The notes beneath the pieces are model-generated. The model had not been told where the DNA came from. It worked only from the letters and a program-made list of their open reading frames with translations, and made no database searches. A stretch of DNA of 62,000 bases from Gnetum montanum. Its lineage: Eukaryota > Streptophyta > Gnetopsida > Gnetales > Gnetaceae. The translations under genes and the position numbers were made by a program. Below are positions 34,041 to 46,678 of the stretch, piece after piece. Positions within the stretch are counted from its first letter, which is position 1; every line of letters starts with the position of its first letter. The stretch lies in NCBI GenBank assembly GCA_015680685.1, contig MNCI01004895.1, positions 92,099 to 154,098 on the forward strand. The letters run 5' to 3'.

Positions 34041-34709
34041 GATGAGCTAGGCAAAATTTGGTGTTGAATACCTTTAAAATTTATCTTTCTTTCATTGTAG
34101 AGATTATCACCTCATCTATGATTGACCCATAAGTGGTATCTCATGGAGGAATGATTCAAAATAATTAGAATCAAATCCAAGTAAATTCCACACTTATGAT
34201 TGTCACTCATAAGTAAAATCATGAATTTTCATCCTAACTTCTAATCACAAGTTCAAGAATGAAAATTAATGATTAAATCAATATTGAAATCATAAATACA
34301 AGCATAGATCTCAATGATCACAAGGGATACTTTGCCTTTTTTTTTTTTTTTGCAATTTTGCATTGCTGTCTTTATAATGCAACAACCTTGGCAACCATAC
34401 AAATGACTCTAATAATTACCACAAGGCTCAACAAATCCTCTCTTAACGATTCTTCAAAGAAATTGATTTCAACTTGATGTGTTTCTTACTTGGGTATTGA
34501 TTTCTCATCTTGGTATTCTACCTCCAATACAATGTAGAATGTCTTATTTATACTTCACAATGTTACAAAAATAAACTTTTAATAATAGGTTGGATACAAT
34601 ACCAATCCATAAAAATTGGTATAACTATCAAGTTTGGCATCCTTGGTATCAGTAGATTAGCAAATATGACGAAACTATGGAGTCAAAATTCATGATGTTC
34701 CACTCATCT
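34041..34709 (-). mobile_element. E5 5' LTR
   Basis: The LTR 3' end reads CTCATCA (minus strand), like that of E2. The 5' end is probably at 34708-34709 (ATGAGTGG, against TGATGAGT in E2). A minus-strand TATA box (TATAAATAA) lies at 34544-34552. A poly-T run (plus strand) lies at about 34337-34351. The right boundary is uncertain by some bases. Confidence 0.6.
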
Positions 34710-37323
34710 TGAGCTAGAGATATGCAAGGAAAATAACCTAGAATAGGTTTTCACATTCCTTTGCAATGCAACCATCATTTGACTAGCCCAGTCATTGCCC
34801 ATGTGTAATACTAGAACACATCATTGAGATGTAGAAATAATGTATTTTCCTTGGCAGTGGAACTCTACTAATGACGTAGAAATTATATCTATGCAAATGC
34901 ATGAGATGGGTTTCACCACCAAGAAGGCTAGTGCCCTGTATCATGATTTGCACTATCGAAGGTGTTATCAATGGGAACTCTTGTAATGGTGACGAAGGCA
35001 TGACCAGTGATATAGTAGCGGCTGCATGAGCAATTGGTTTTTATTGAACATTTGTCGTCTAGCCGAGGCCCTAGATTATGTATTTGGCCTTAAATGATTT
35101 GAGCTACTATGCATTAGAATCCATCACTTTCATTTTGTGTTTGTTGATTGAAACCAAGGTTCTATGGATGTGCTGCTGGGAAAACACATGGGCAAGTGCA
35201 AGGATTGATAGTTGTGCACATGTGGAACTCAAGGGTCTAAGCATTAGGATCAATGTAGGTAGAGCCACTACAAGGCTAGAGTTAATCTCAAGGGCCTTCA
35301 TGCACCTATGTATGTTGTAGCTACATGGCTATAGAACATCATAGACATGGAATTTTTTGTGAGAATTCATTTGAACATGGATGCTCCTCTTAGCACAGCA
35401 CACCATGTGGTGATGTGGAGCCACCATGTCAAAGTAATCAAGTGGTAAAACATGGGGTAGTTCCATTTAAGTGTTGCATTAGTGGGCCCATGCCCTATGT
35501 TGATCATGTTAATGAAAGCCATTACTATGACCATGGAAGCTTCTGTGACTATATTCATGGATGACAAGAGGCATGGAGTTCTAAGAGCAATGTTTTCACT
35601 CAAGAAACTGCCCAAATCAACCATCTTTGTAGGGAAATTGATGTAAGTTAGATATAGGATCATGTCATCATAGAGGTAAGAGAAGCCCATGCTTAGTAGC
35701 TCTACAACTGAATATCCATCCTCCACCATAGTAGATGCTACTACTATTATTGCTACAACCTCTCCAATATTTATTTTGTAGAAAGTATTTAGACCTCAAT
35801 TTGTCTTTCTACTTCTTTCTTACTATTTTATGCTCCAAAAACATGTAATGGTCCTCCAATAGTTGTTCATTTGTTCGTGATTCAATTTCCATAGTGTATT
35901 ATTAAGTTTTGTGTCTGTTCATTACTTTCTTACTTTAAAGGAAGACATGGCTTCAAAAGCCACAAGCAATAGCAACTACGTTATCTTCGATTGGGCCACA
36001 TCATATGGTTTCATTTACATGTTTCAAGCTCCTTCATGTTAGCAAGGAGGCAATTACATCACCAAAACAGAAGACAAGGAGTCTCTGTTACTCCATGGCA
36101 TTTGATGTTTGAAGCAACCAAGGTTTCTAGTCATACCGATACAACGGAACATTGTTGGAGGAGACTAGATGCATGTCATTTTCACTACAAATTTTTCTAG
36201 AGCCCTGTTAATCCTATTGTGATTGCCCTAAGTTTAATATTTAATGTTTATATAGTTTATACATATACATATATATAATTATATATAATTTTTATGTAAT
36301 ATATATATATAATTATAATCACATTAATATAATATATAATTTTTTTATATACTATATCATATTAATTAAAATAAAATAAACTAAGATAAAATAAACATTA
36401 ATTAAACACTAATCAAAGAAAATATGATAAAAATGTATTAATTTTAACAAAAATGATTATCAAAACTAAACCAAGGTTTAACAAATTACAAGGGATTTTT
36501 TCTTTCAATAATTTTGACTACCTTTTGATAGGGTTTTTGGAAGGGTTCTATTCACATTGCCTTTGCACTATCATCGCAATGTGTGTAGTAGACCACTATT
36601 GGAGATGCTGCATGCATACTAGAAGACTGTGCATGGAGGTCTAATTCGTAGTCATTTTGCATCCTAAAATAGAAACATGCTCAACATAATGCGAGTGATC
36701 TTGCAACTCACATGTTATCACAGTTAGGAGATAGTGGCTTAGTTGCAAGTGGTCCTATGACTCACATGTCATCATAGTCTATAGCTAAAAGGTTGGAAAT
36801 GGTAAAGTGCAATGCCTTGCATTTTGCAATGGCTCACAAAACAAGTGTGTGAGGATAATGGGACGTGGATGTTAATGATAATAAATTATAATTATTACCT
36901 TCAAGATCAAAAATTAATATTTTATAAATTTCATTACCATATATTTGTTTCAAGCATATTTTTTAACCCTTTTTGTGATCATGAGTATTAGACTAGTCAT
37001 AACATATAAGGCATAGTTAAGGATCAGTTATTAGACCAAAAATGTTAAAAATAATTTACAACACATACTATTATAAAAATGAGATAAATATTCATTACAA
37101 AAAAAATCATTTACAAAATCATGGAAGATATTTAGTTTACAACATAATAGCATTAATGAAATAGAATGCATCATGGACAATGATTGTAATTGAATTTTCA
37201 TACATCACTTATTACAAATGGAGCATGTTCATTGTAGTTGTCATTTAGCATATGCCACAAATACCTATTTCTCCAAACCTGATGAACTCTAGGATAACTT
37301 AGAATTTCTCATATCATGTTCTT
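34710..37323. other. AT-rich region without a recognisable gene
   Basis: Only short frames occur and none resembles a known family. 36240-36420 is an almost pure A/T stretch with (TA)n runs. Unassigned, probably old repeat sequence. Confidence 0.5.
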
Positions 37324-39600
37324 CTAACACATTGAAACAAATTTAAAAGTGAATTTCAACTCTTTACAGAGTACCAAGATATGCATAAAGATAATTATAT
37401 ACATTTCACAATTGTATCCATTTTCTTTTTTGGGAAGACCTTCTACGAAAATTACATTCAATTTTGTAGCTTCTTTCTTTCTCTTTCCCTTGACATCCAT
37501 AAAAACATCACAGCAATCAAAGTCCTTATCAAATAAACACTCAATATGCTTCAACATAAATTTTTTGATTACTGTAAGATGTTGTGCAAAAGGCATTGAA
37601 TCATACACCAAAATTTTATGTGTCAGTATGGCAACAAGAAGAAGAACCCAATGCTCACCAGTGTTGAAAGGAAGAAAAAAGAATTTTTGTTTGGATTGCA
37701 AATACTCATCCCAACACATTTTATCTTTAAACTCTTTAATAACATCTACCTTTAAGACAAAATCATCAACATCTTATTCAACCAACATACCACTTTCAAC
37801 ATTGATGATATGTCTTTTGCTACTATTCTTTGATCTATGTTTCGACTAGTTTTTCTGAGCTACTTGCATCTTTCTCTAAAACGACTTCACCTAACATTGA
37901 AACATAGTGTTGAAAATGAAATATTTTGAATTTTGAAATTCATGGAATCCATAAAGAGACTTTTGAAGTTCCTTCAAGTGCATGATGTAGATATCAATGA
38001 TGTCATTGTCTAGCCATTCTTTCCAACCTTTTTAATATAAAGTCCTAAAAGAAAATCCTGTGGAAACATATGGAGGAAATGATGTTCTCTCAAGCTCTTT
38101 ATTGTCAACCAAACTAGAAACAACTAGTTGCATCACTTTGTCAATTGTTGCACATTAACAATTATTGGAATTTTGAAATTAACATTGGCATATAATGCAA
38201 GATGGAAAAATCAGATAATAAACTCAAATAACATTTTACTATTATTATTTCATACATATAATAAGAATACAGTAACCAACAAAAAAATTTAATTTCTAAA
38301 CATAACAAATGCAACAACAATTTCTACTTTACTTACCTATTGCTTTATAGATTACTTGTTCTTTGTTATACTCAACAGAAGTAAATAATCTTTTGGATGC
38401 TTTGGGTGTACCCATATCATCCAAACCTATTACACACATTGATATTAAGCACATTAAAACATAAACTTCCAAAAATGATAAATATTTAAAAAATATAAAA
38501 CATTAACAACATTGTACCATTTTTAGGGTCTTCTATGATGTTCCTTTTATTAGGGTAAATGTTTCTAGCCACCAATGCATTCCTTAGCATGCATATTTCA
38601 CTATTAAATGCTACAATTTCATCACCCATTTTCTGATTCTAATCATGAAGCTTGTTTATGCACCTATTTTTCTTGGCCAAAAAGCTCTTTATTTTTCCCT
38701 TCAGTGCATTATTCTCTTTTACCAACCTAGACTTGTTAGCTTTCAACTCCTCCACAATATTCCAAAGTGCTGCATTGCTGTTGGAATATTGATGTAATGT
38801 CTTGATCACATTATCTAACTTGTCTCCTATTTTTGTCAAAGAATATTTGTTAAGATGGCATACATTTTGCATAGAAGGTTTATCATCTTGTTTCACATCA
38901 GTTGAGCTTTCAAGCCTCTCAGATAAGGATACATTCCTAAAAATGCTATCAAGCTTCAAATTCACTATATCCTAAAGTTGGATAGGGATATACTACATGT
39001 TGTGTTTTTGTAGTAATTTGGTCACAATAATTAGAAACCCCAGAGACTCTAATATCATGAAGTTGCCATGCTCATACACACCTCCACATCTTAGATACTA
39101 TGGTCACTAGGATATCAAAAGGAATACCTCTATTTTTATCCAATGCCCACATCAGTAAAATTACAATGTTAGAAATCTTAGCTTTTATTGGAAATATAGC
39201 CCACTGCATAAATTTCCAAAGCAACAACTTTGAATAGCAATTTGGGTTACTATATCTCTTATCAAAATTTTGGACATACTAAATCAAGTGATTTTTACTT
39301 TTCTTCCACCTTCATTCTTTGATAGTTGGTTCATTGCTACATGGAATTTGTATGATATTTACAATATCATTTGTGTTGATGGTGGAATTTTGACCTCGGA
39401 TAGTGGCTTGGAAAGTATTTACCCCATCTGAGACATCATTAGTGAACCATTCATAAAAATTGTAAATAACATTTTTATTGTAACAACCATTTATTATTAT
39501 CCAATCATATATTCCAATTCTCTTTAACTTCTTAGAAAGGACAAACATTTCTAACAACTCCAAAATAGTTTGAACATTACATTCACAAACTAAGGCAATA
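37324..39600 (-). CDS. Spliced gene: plant-transposon domain, coiled coil, Ulp1-type protease
   Basis: Three blocks follow each other on the minus strand. The N-terminal block (39563 down to about 39000) has YEWFTNDVSDGVNTFQATI and INTNDIVNIIQIP, then a region ending WALDKNRGIPFDILVTIV, matching the Transposase_32-like layout. 38965-38639 is a coiled coil (NNALKGKIKSFLAKKNR). The last block (37719-37324) is a C48/Ulp1 cysteine protease: GEHWVLLLV gives the His, VYDSM the Asp region and KENGYNCEMYI the catalytic Cys. A small exon at about 38427-38340 has a clear GTAAG donor. Ulp1-like proteases are often carried by plant DNA transposons; no terminal repeats were found. It could be a decayed transposon gene; stops between blocks are partly intronic. 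Confidence 0.55.
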
Positions 39601-41339
39601 CCTACAATTTCAAAGATTCAATAACATTTATAATAACATAACATAAAAAATTTGCTAAAGTGTACTAATATAATTTTGAAATAACTAGACTTCAAAATAA
39701 AATAACTACTCACACAAAAGATCTCATTAGTTGGTACCTTTGTCTCTTACAACACTCATGATTGGATGTCACTTTGAAAATATTCGTCAACTGTAGCTAT
39801 GTTGCATTAAAATTAACATTATTAGCACACATTTGAAACAGTGCTACATGATTGTGGATCATAATTCACCTCTAGTCGTACTACTAGAAGACTATGAGGT
39901 GTAGTTCTCATGCAATCATCAATTGAATCAAAATAAAAAACAGTGCTAGCTAGCTATGAATCACAATGTGACCATATTTTTCAAATATATTAAAATTCAA
40001 TAAATAGTGCAAGATGCAAGTATCTCCCAATCGGATATAAAGACATTAACAAAGAATGCCACAAAACTATAGGTTGTAGTGGGGTTACAATTTAGAAATT
40101 AAAATACTCTGACACTACAGTGTGAGGCACAGGTCTCTTACAATTGGAAATAGTGACATAAAATGATAGTACAATGAAACTACACTTCACAGTGTTGTCA
40201 CAAACCAACATTAAGAAAATAGAAAAATATAGAACCATGCGAATCACAGAGAATTGCATGATTCATAGTTTCAGTGCAACTTGCATAGCCTTGCACTACA
40301 AAAAATTAAAAATCAAAATGTGGGATATGTGTGGCCTTGTAATGTGAGCAAAAAAAAATTTTGAGTCACATTTACTTGCATTGAAACTATAGCAAAACCC
40401 TAAATCCAAACAAGCAAGTAAATGGCATTTCTATGAAAAAAAATAACAAACAGTTCAAGCTAACTTATTGAATGGAGTAGAGTAGAGAGTGCACCAACAA
40501 CAACATCAAATGAACAATGAAAAAAATTGTAGCAGTAGTTGCAATAGCTGAGTGGTAGCAATGGTAGAGAGCACAATGATAGCAGAGAGCACATCAATGG
40601 ACTAGCATAGCTAAGCAATAGCAATGGTAGAGAGCACAATGACAAAGCATAGTGAACATAGAGTAGTGGCTGAGTAGAGTGTAGGGGTAGAGTAGGGCAT
40701 AGTAGGTAGGAGAAGGCATAGTATCTGTTTCATGTTAGGGGTTAGGGGGAAAATTTGATTTTTGAATGTCATGGGTTAATGAGTACAATGGGTGAATGGC
40801 CATGGATTGATGGGCATGACATGTGGATGGTCATGGCTAGAAAGCCATGGGTGGATGGCTATGGTATGGTATGTATGCCATCATATTGTCCATAGGACAT
40901 TCATGGCCTAATGGGACCACAGATAATCTTTGCCTTGTTTTATTATCTTCTCCACAACTTGCAAGGTCCACTCATTAACATCAGATCACATGGGATGCAA
41001 TGAATCTCCCTTTTGTTGTACAAAGTTGATTATTGGAAGTACAAGCACAACATGTTTTCATCACCAACTATTCATCCCAACAACATTTAATTTAATGACC
41101 TAGCATGAGTTTATGTAAATTTCACTTTTATTTTCATTTAGCTATGTTAATTGGGTTAGAAAAGGAATGGTATACTAATGTTTTCTAAGACATGTACAAG
41201 GAAGAAAAGGAAAAGGAAAGATCTAAATAATTGTAAAGTGATTGTGGTGATCAACAATATTTTTATCATGATTTTAAGTAGATGAAACTAAGAAAATAAT
41301 ATTTTCTAATCATCTAAGCTACTAATCTTGTAACCTATT
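39601..41339. other. Non-coding, low-complexity stretches
   Basis: No gene recognised. 40480-40690 repeats words such as GTAGAGAGCACAATG, and 40740-40880 repeats ATGGGTGGATGG-like words. They look like minor local duplications. Confidence 0.5.
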
Positions 41340-42680
41340 TGAATTACGATCCACTCCAAGTCTTCGTCTAATACCTTTATTAAGGAAGGTTTATCTACTA
41401 CTGTTAGCTTTAATTAAGCATTTGCTATTTTTAGCTTCAATCCATGAATTTGGCACTTATAGCAAGTCATAGTCTTGTTTTGCAAGTCCTTATACATTAT
41501 AGGTCAATAGAATCCATATCTTAGATATGTTGCATCGTAACTCTTGGGGATTCATAACACAAACCCTTAGGATCATGAAATTGAATCAGAATTTCTTCAA
41601 TCTTTTGATTGGATACACATTCCAATAAGATTCTTTGGTTTTTAGTTAAGTTTTGGGAATTTTTTAATTAGTGATAAATCACTATATCATCAAACCAATT
41701 TTTAATTTTAGTAAGAGCTACTATCTCATGTTTAGGTTCTTTTACCATTATTTTGGCCAATTCCATATTTTTAATTATTTTAGAGGTCTTTAAGGTAAAC
41801 TTAAATTGTTGTAGCTTAATTATCTAATTAGCTCTTTTGAGACCAATATCATTTTCAGATAAAAATTATCTTACAAATAGCTCTATAGTCATAATGTGGA
41901 TTACAGTATTTTCTAAATAATACTTAAAATGACCTAGAGCTTTTAGCAAAAGCTTTTTTTTCAAGTTCAAAGGAATTCTATTTAGCTTATTTCAACTAAT
42001 AACTAAAACATTCAATCAAATTTTCTTCTTTTTCATTTTTTGTGTTAATACTACAACCAAAGATTCTATTGTTGCAAAAGCATATAACCAAAAATCCTCC
42101 TTCATCTTAGTTTTTGCAGATATAGATCTTCCATAATAGCTTTCTTAATTGAATCTAATGCTTCAAGTGATTCCTTTATTTTCCTTACTTTAAGATCTTT
42201 CCTTAATGTCTAAAATAGAGGTTTTGTTATCTCTATGAATCCTTTTACAAATATTTTAACAAAATTTATCTTTCCAAAGAAAGATCTCAATGTTTTCTTA
42301 TTTGTATGATGTTCTATAATGTAAATAGCCTATATTATGGATTCCTCAATAGCTGTTCCTTTTTAACAAATTATATGTCCAAGTAAGCTTTCTAACTTTT
42401 CTTCAAAAATACATTTCTTAGGATTCAATGAGATATTTCTTCCAAATGAGATATATTATCTAATTCATGCTTTGAATATACTATGATATCATCCAAATAA
42501 ATAGCCACTAATATCTCAATGAGCCCTTTGAATGTAATATCTACAACTCATTGAAATTTTAGAAAACTATTGTGACTTATTTGGTCTTTAAGTGTATGTG
42601 GATAAAACCAAATTGATGATCTATGGTACAAGAAATACTTGTTATAACTTTCATCTTGGAGATATTAATGTGTAAATATT
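41340..42680 (-). pseudogene. Decayed Ty3/gypsy pol fragment
   Basis: Minus-strand RT and integrase scraps: AIYLDDII (YLDD-type box at about 42500), SLNPKKCIFEEKLESLLGHI, then the thumb region LRSFFGKINFVKIFVKGF (about 42260), and the integrase zinc domain near 41500 (YWPIMYKDLQNKTMTCYKC). It is full of stops. The YLDD box and sequence differ from the Tat elements, so it is a different gypsy lineage. Ends are approximate. Confidence 0.72.
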
Positions 42681-44560
42681 ATATTCATTTAAATAGTTGG
42701 GTCTCATTTATATGAACAATTATGGGTACAGAAAGTGCATCAAAGAAAAAATTAAAGGAGGATTCAATGCTCTATATGCTCTCAAAAGTAAGTGTAAGGA
42801 TTTAAGACTTTAGGATTGGAAGGTTAGAAACCAAAATTTACCAACTATCACTTATCCTATTGTATTCTTATTTAGGGACTTGTACTTAGTGCTAAACTTT
42901 AGAAAGATATTGAAAGAGTGCAAATAACTTTTCTTCATGATGAGTTAAAGTTGAAGATGCAAACACCTTTCTCAATGTTATTATTTGAATATAATTTATT
43001 ACTTTTAGAAGTAAACGTCTTGTGCCAATTAATTACCTATATTCATAGCTTAAATATCTTAAGGTAAAATAAATTATCTAAAGTAATTCTTGGAAATGGA
43101 GAGACCGTAGATGGTACTTCCAAGAAATGGTATAGTTGAGAAAATAGAATATTTCTCAGAGGAACTATAGCAAAATTCGAGGCATAGTGACCAATGCTAA
43201 GTAGAAGGTTTTAACATAGTTGTGGTCTAATGTAGAAGGTAATAAATAGTTTATTTACATCATATTATATCTAATAAAATAGACATAGAAGCACAATATC
43301 TTTCACCTACTATTTCAATTAAGCATCTAGGCCCATTAGTAAGCTTCATTTAAGTTCATATCTTCTTAGAATTAAAAGTGGAAGATGGATTAAATTCCCA
43401 TAAGAATATTAAAGCAAAGCCCTTAAGGAAGAGTTAAAAGTAATTATTTTATGCTATGACTACCTATTTGAATCAGTGTTATAATGTTAAAGCAAAATAC
43501 TTACATGATTTGTTTTTTATGCCTATTTTAATACTTGGTAAATTTGTTTAGTATATCTTTTCTTTTATGAAAATAGAATATCTATTGAATAAATCCTATA
43601 GTTTCAATAATATTCCTTAAAAATCACAATCTTACCAAATTCTTTTAACCAATTAAATGAACTAGTTATAGACTTTTTAGCTTAACTTCATTATATAATT
43701 GTTAAACTTAGTTTAGTGAAGTTCAACCATGTTTTGTAGCTAGAGGAAGATACACAACAACTCTACTTAAGGTTTTAAAGTAGATTTTGATAAAAAACAA
43801 TGATAATGTCCTAACATTTCAAAACCAAAATATATTCAAGGATGTCTTTAAAAAACGTTTGTTCCTTCATGCCCCTAAATATCCATTAACCAACATACTT
43901 GCAAATTTCTTGGTGATGAAAAGTATTAAGAAGCTTTAATATGATTTCTTCATTAAATATTGTTAACATTATGAAAAACTAAATTCATAATTGCAAGAGT
44001 AATCAATAAAATGTGTTCATGAACTTTTTAATTAATTAGGTATTAATCCTTTAATCAACTAATGTGATTTGAAAAAACCAAGTATGATTATTGTTATGAC
44101 TTTGTAATACCCCATTTGGTGAAATCAAGAAAGAGTAAACTTGAAAATAATGCTAAGAAGATTCATGTAATGGAGGATCAAGAAGCTTCAAAGATAATTT
44201 TTCCATAGAAAACCTTTTATAATACATTAGTTTAGTGAAACTAATTGAATCTATATAAGTAGGTGAGCACACTATTTTATGAAAGATTAGGAATAAGCTT
44301 TACAGAATGAAATGAACTTGCCAAAGTTAGAATTAATGAGAATAGCAAGTTAGATTCAAGAAGAAAAATAAGATAAGACATGTGTACCTTTAATATTAAT
44401 TCATCTATCAAGAATTTTTTTCCACTCTTTCAATAACTTACTAGTTTCTTGCATAAAATTTTCAAGCCCTACAACACAACCATAACATTGTAAGATATAT
44501 GATAAGCTGAAAATTTTATTTTTTAACATTTCAAACTTACAATCTTAATGATTCATGTTT
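42681..44560. other. AT-rich region without a recognisable gene
   Basis: Only short frames. The region may contain further remains of the element at 41340-42680, but I cannot support any domain. Confidence 0.45.
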
Positions 44561-45130
44561 GTTTCACCTATTGATAAAGGCAAATTTTATCTCAATATGA
44601 CATTGCAGCAACAACATTGTTGATAGATGTCACGACACATGATATGTCATCATTGATATTATGTCTTGGGATGTGTGCACTCCTATAAATATGACACTTG
44701 GGCATGCAATCCAACAACTTTTCATTCCACTCATAATAGAACTCTTGCATTTTGATTTCTTAAACTAAGACTTAGCGATAAAAGAGCAAATACTTACAAT
44801 CTGATGTGTCATAGTTGAATGCTGTCTTTATTCAAGCAAGTTGTACTTGGGCACAAGTTGTGATGACAATAAAGATTGAGATTGTTTTCCATCATTGTAG
44901 CATTCCCTTAGTTTCTTTTGTTTACATAGCATAATTGTCATTATTTTACTAGCTTAATGCTTTACTTTCTCAAGCACTTTATTTTTACTTGCACATTATT
45001 AAAGAAAAATGTGTATGAATGATTTTGAGCGCTTATGTGTAATCGTTTAGTAGTCCCAATAGTGGTTTCACTTGATCCACTTAGTAGTAAGCTCACTTGG
45101 CTACCCAATAATAGTTATATGAGCCGAAGG
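44561..45130 (+). mobile_element. LTR-like scrap left of E6
   Basis: CACGACACATGATATGTCATC-like palindromic sequence and a TATA-like CCTATAAATATG (about 44682-44693) suggest a promoter-bearing LTR piece. It ends where the E6 LTR begins. No partner LTR was found. Confidence 0.35.
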
Positions 45131-46622
45131 TGAAACACCACAAAAATTTTAGCAACACTTCTAGACAACTTTAGAGCCTCTGAAATGGATTCAAGTAGCC
45201 CGCCATGGAGCAAGCAAGGTTCCCCTAGGGCCCACAAATCATGACGGCAAGTTTTGGTGTCAAGAATCATCAGTTTTGGCTAAGTACACTGTGCTTACGC
45301 TGCACAGTGTAAGGATCAGCGTCACCAACTTTTGGAGCCCTAAAATTGAGTCAAAATATGCCAAAATTGAGCACAAGGATCCCCCATGACCTTCACCAAG
45401 GTCCCTAGTAGCTCCCAGCCTCCAGAAAATCAATATTTGGGCCTCAAATATGTCATTTTGACTTGGTGACGCTGGGGTTACTTCTTCAGACGCTGCACAG
45501 TGTAAGGATCAGCATCACCAATTTTTAAAGCCACAAAACTGAGCCAAAATGACTTGATTTCAAGGGTGTAAGTCATCCTCAGGGTCCACTATTGATAACT
45601 CAAAATTGCAAGTTTTGGAGGTCACACTACAGGTCACACTGCAGGTCACGGTAGATGCTAGACAAGCGAGGCAAAGTTAATCCTCCTTGATTTTCTTTGT
45701 AAATTTTCATCATTTGAGGGCTTGTCTAAATTATTTGTATTTTCATGGGCTTGAATGACCCACACATTGTGAGATACATTGAACCTGGTCAAAGAAGGAA
45801 AATATCCAACACACATCCAACACATGCACAACTATCTAACACAAATACATTGAACCTGGTCAAAGAATGCAACTATCCAACACACATTCAAATCGTGAAA
45901 AACTATCCAACACAAATACATTAAACCTGATCAAAGAATGCAACTACCTAAACCCTAAACTCATGCACAACTATCCAACACAGATACATTGAACCTGGTC
46001 AAAGAATGCAACTACCCAAGCCTAGCCCAACCCTATAAATAACCTATCAATTCACATAAACTGGGAGGCAAAATTGGGAGGAAAAAACTAGAAAGGACAG
46101 AATCTACAATCCTTGGGCGCTTGGAATACTTGACTCCTCGCATCCAAGCACTCCTCACCCTCATCATCACATCATCGCGTCATATCATCCCAGGGATAGG
46201 TGTTTGACTTATCATCCACACATGTGCAACTACACCTTGAGCAGGGCACATTTTTTTTAAACAATATAATATAGTTTCATTATTGTCTTCCATTTACATT
46301 ATTTACTTCAGTTTATGCTTTGTTTACAATATAGCTCTATTTACACTTTATTTATAATTTAGTATGCTCTATTTACATTTTGTATTGCTGTTTGCATTCT
46401 GTTTACATCCCGTTTACACCGTTTATGATAACCCTAGCGCTGGCCATAGCTTACACTTAGGGAAGTCCTTGGTTGATTTGCGTGCAGACCATCCAAGGCA
46501 CTCTGCCTTCGTTTACTTTTCCAACTTGTCCTCGAGCAAAGGCAGGGTCAGCTGTGGCTATCCAACAATCTCTTGGTGTCTGTCTCCTTTCCAGCCTTAC
46601 ACCAACGATTTAGGTTAGTATA
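45131..46622 (+). mobile_element. E6 5' LTR
   Basis: TGAAACACCAC … TTAGTATA, about 1492 bp, followed by the primer-binding site. Its U3 matches 53530-54405 with small indels. It holds the inverted repeat ACACTGTGC-ttacgct-GCACAGTGT at about 45287-45311. The TATA box (TATAAATAA) is at 46024-46032. Confidence 0.85.
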
Positions 46623-46628
46623 GTTTTT

Positions 46629-46645
46629 TGGCTCTAGAAGGAGGG
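46629..46645 (+). promoter_or_regulatory. E6 primer-binding site
   Basis: TGGCTCTAGAAGGAGGG, a few bases from the LTR end. This is the least decayed of the three Tat sites in the window. Confidence 0.8.
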
Positions 46646-46678
46646 CCTACTCACTTGTTGTTATTGGTCAAAATGTCA

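Noticed and set aside
37349-37849. A 166-codon plus-strand frame
   Set aside because: It is the complement of the Ulp1 protease exon, which carries the recognisable catalytic motifs on the minus strand.
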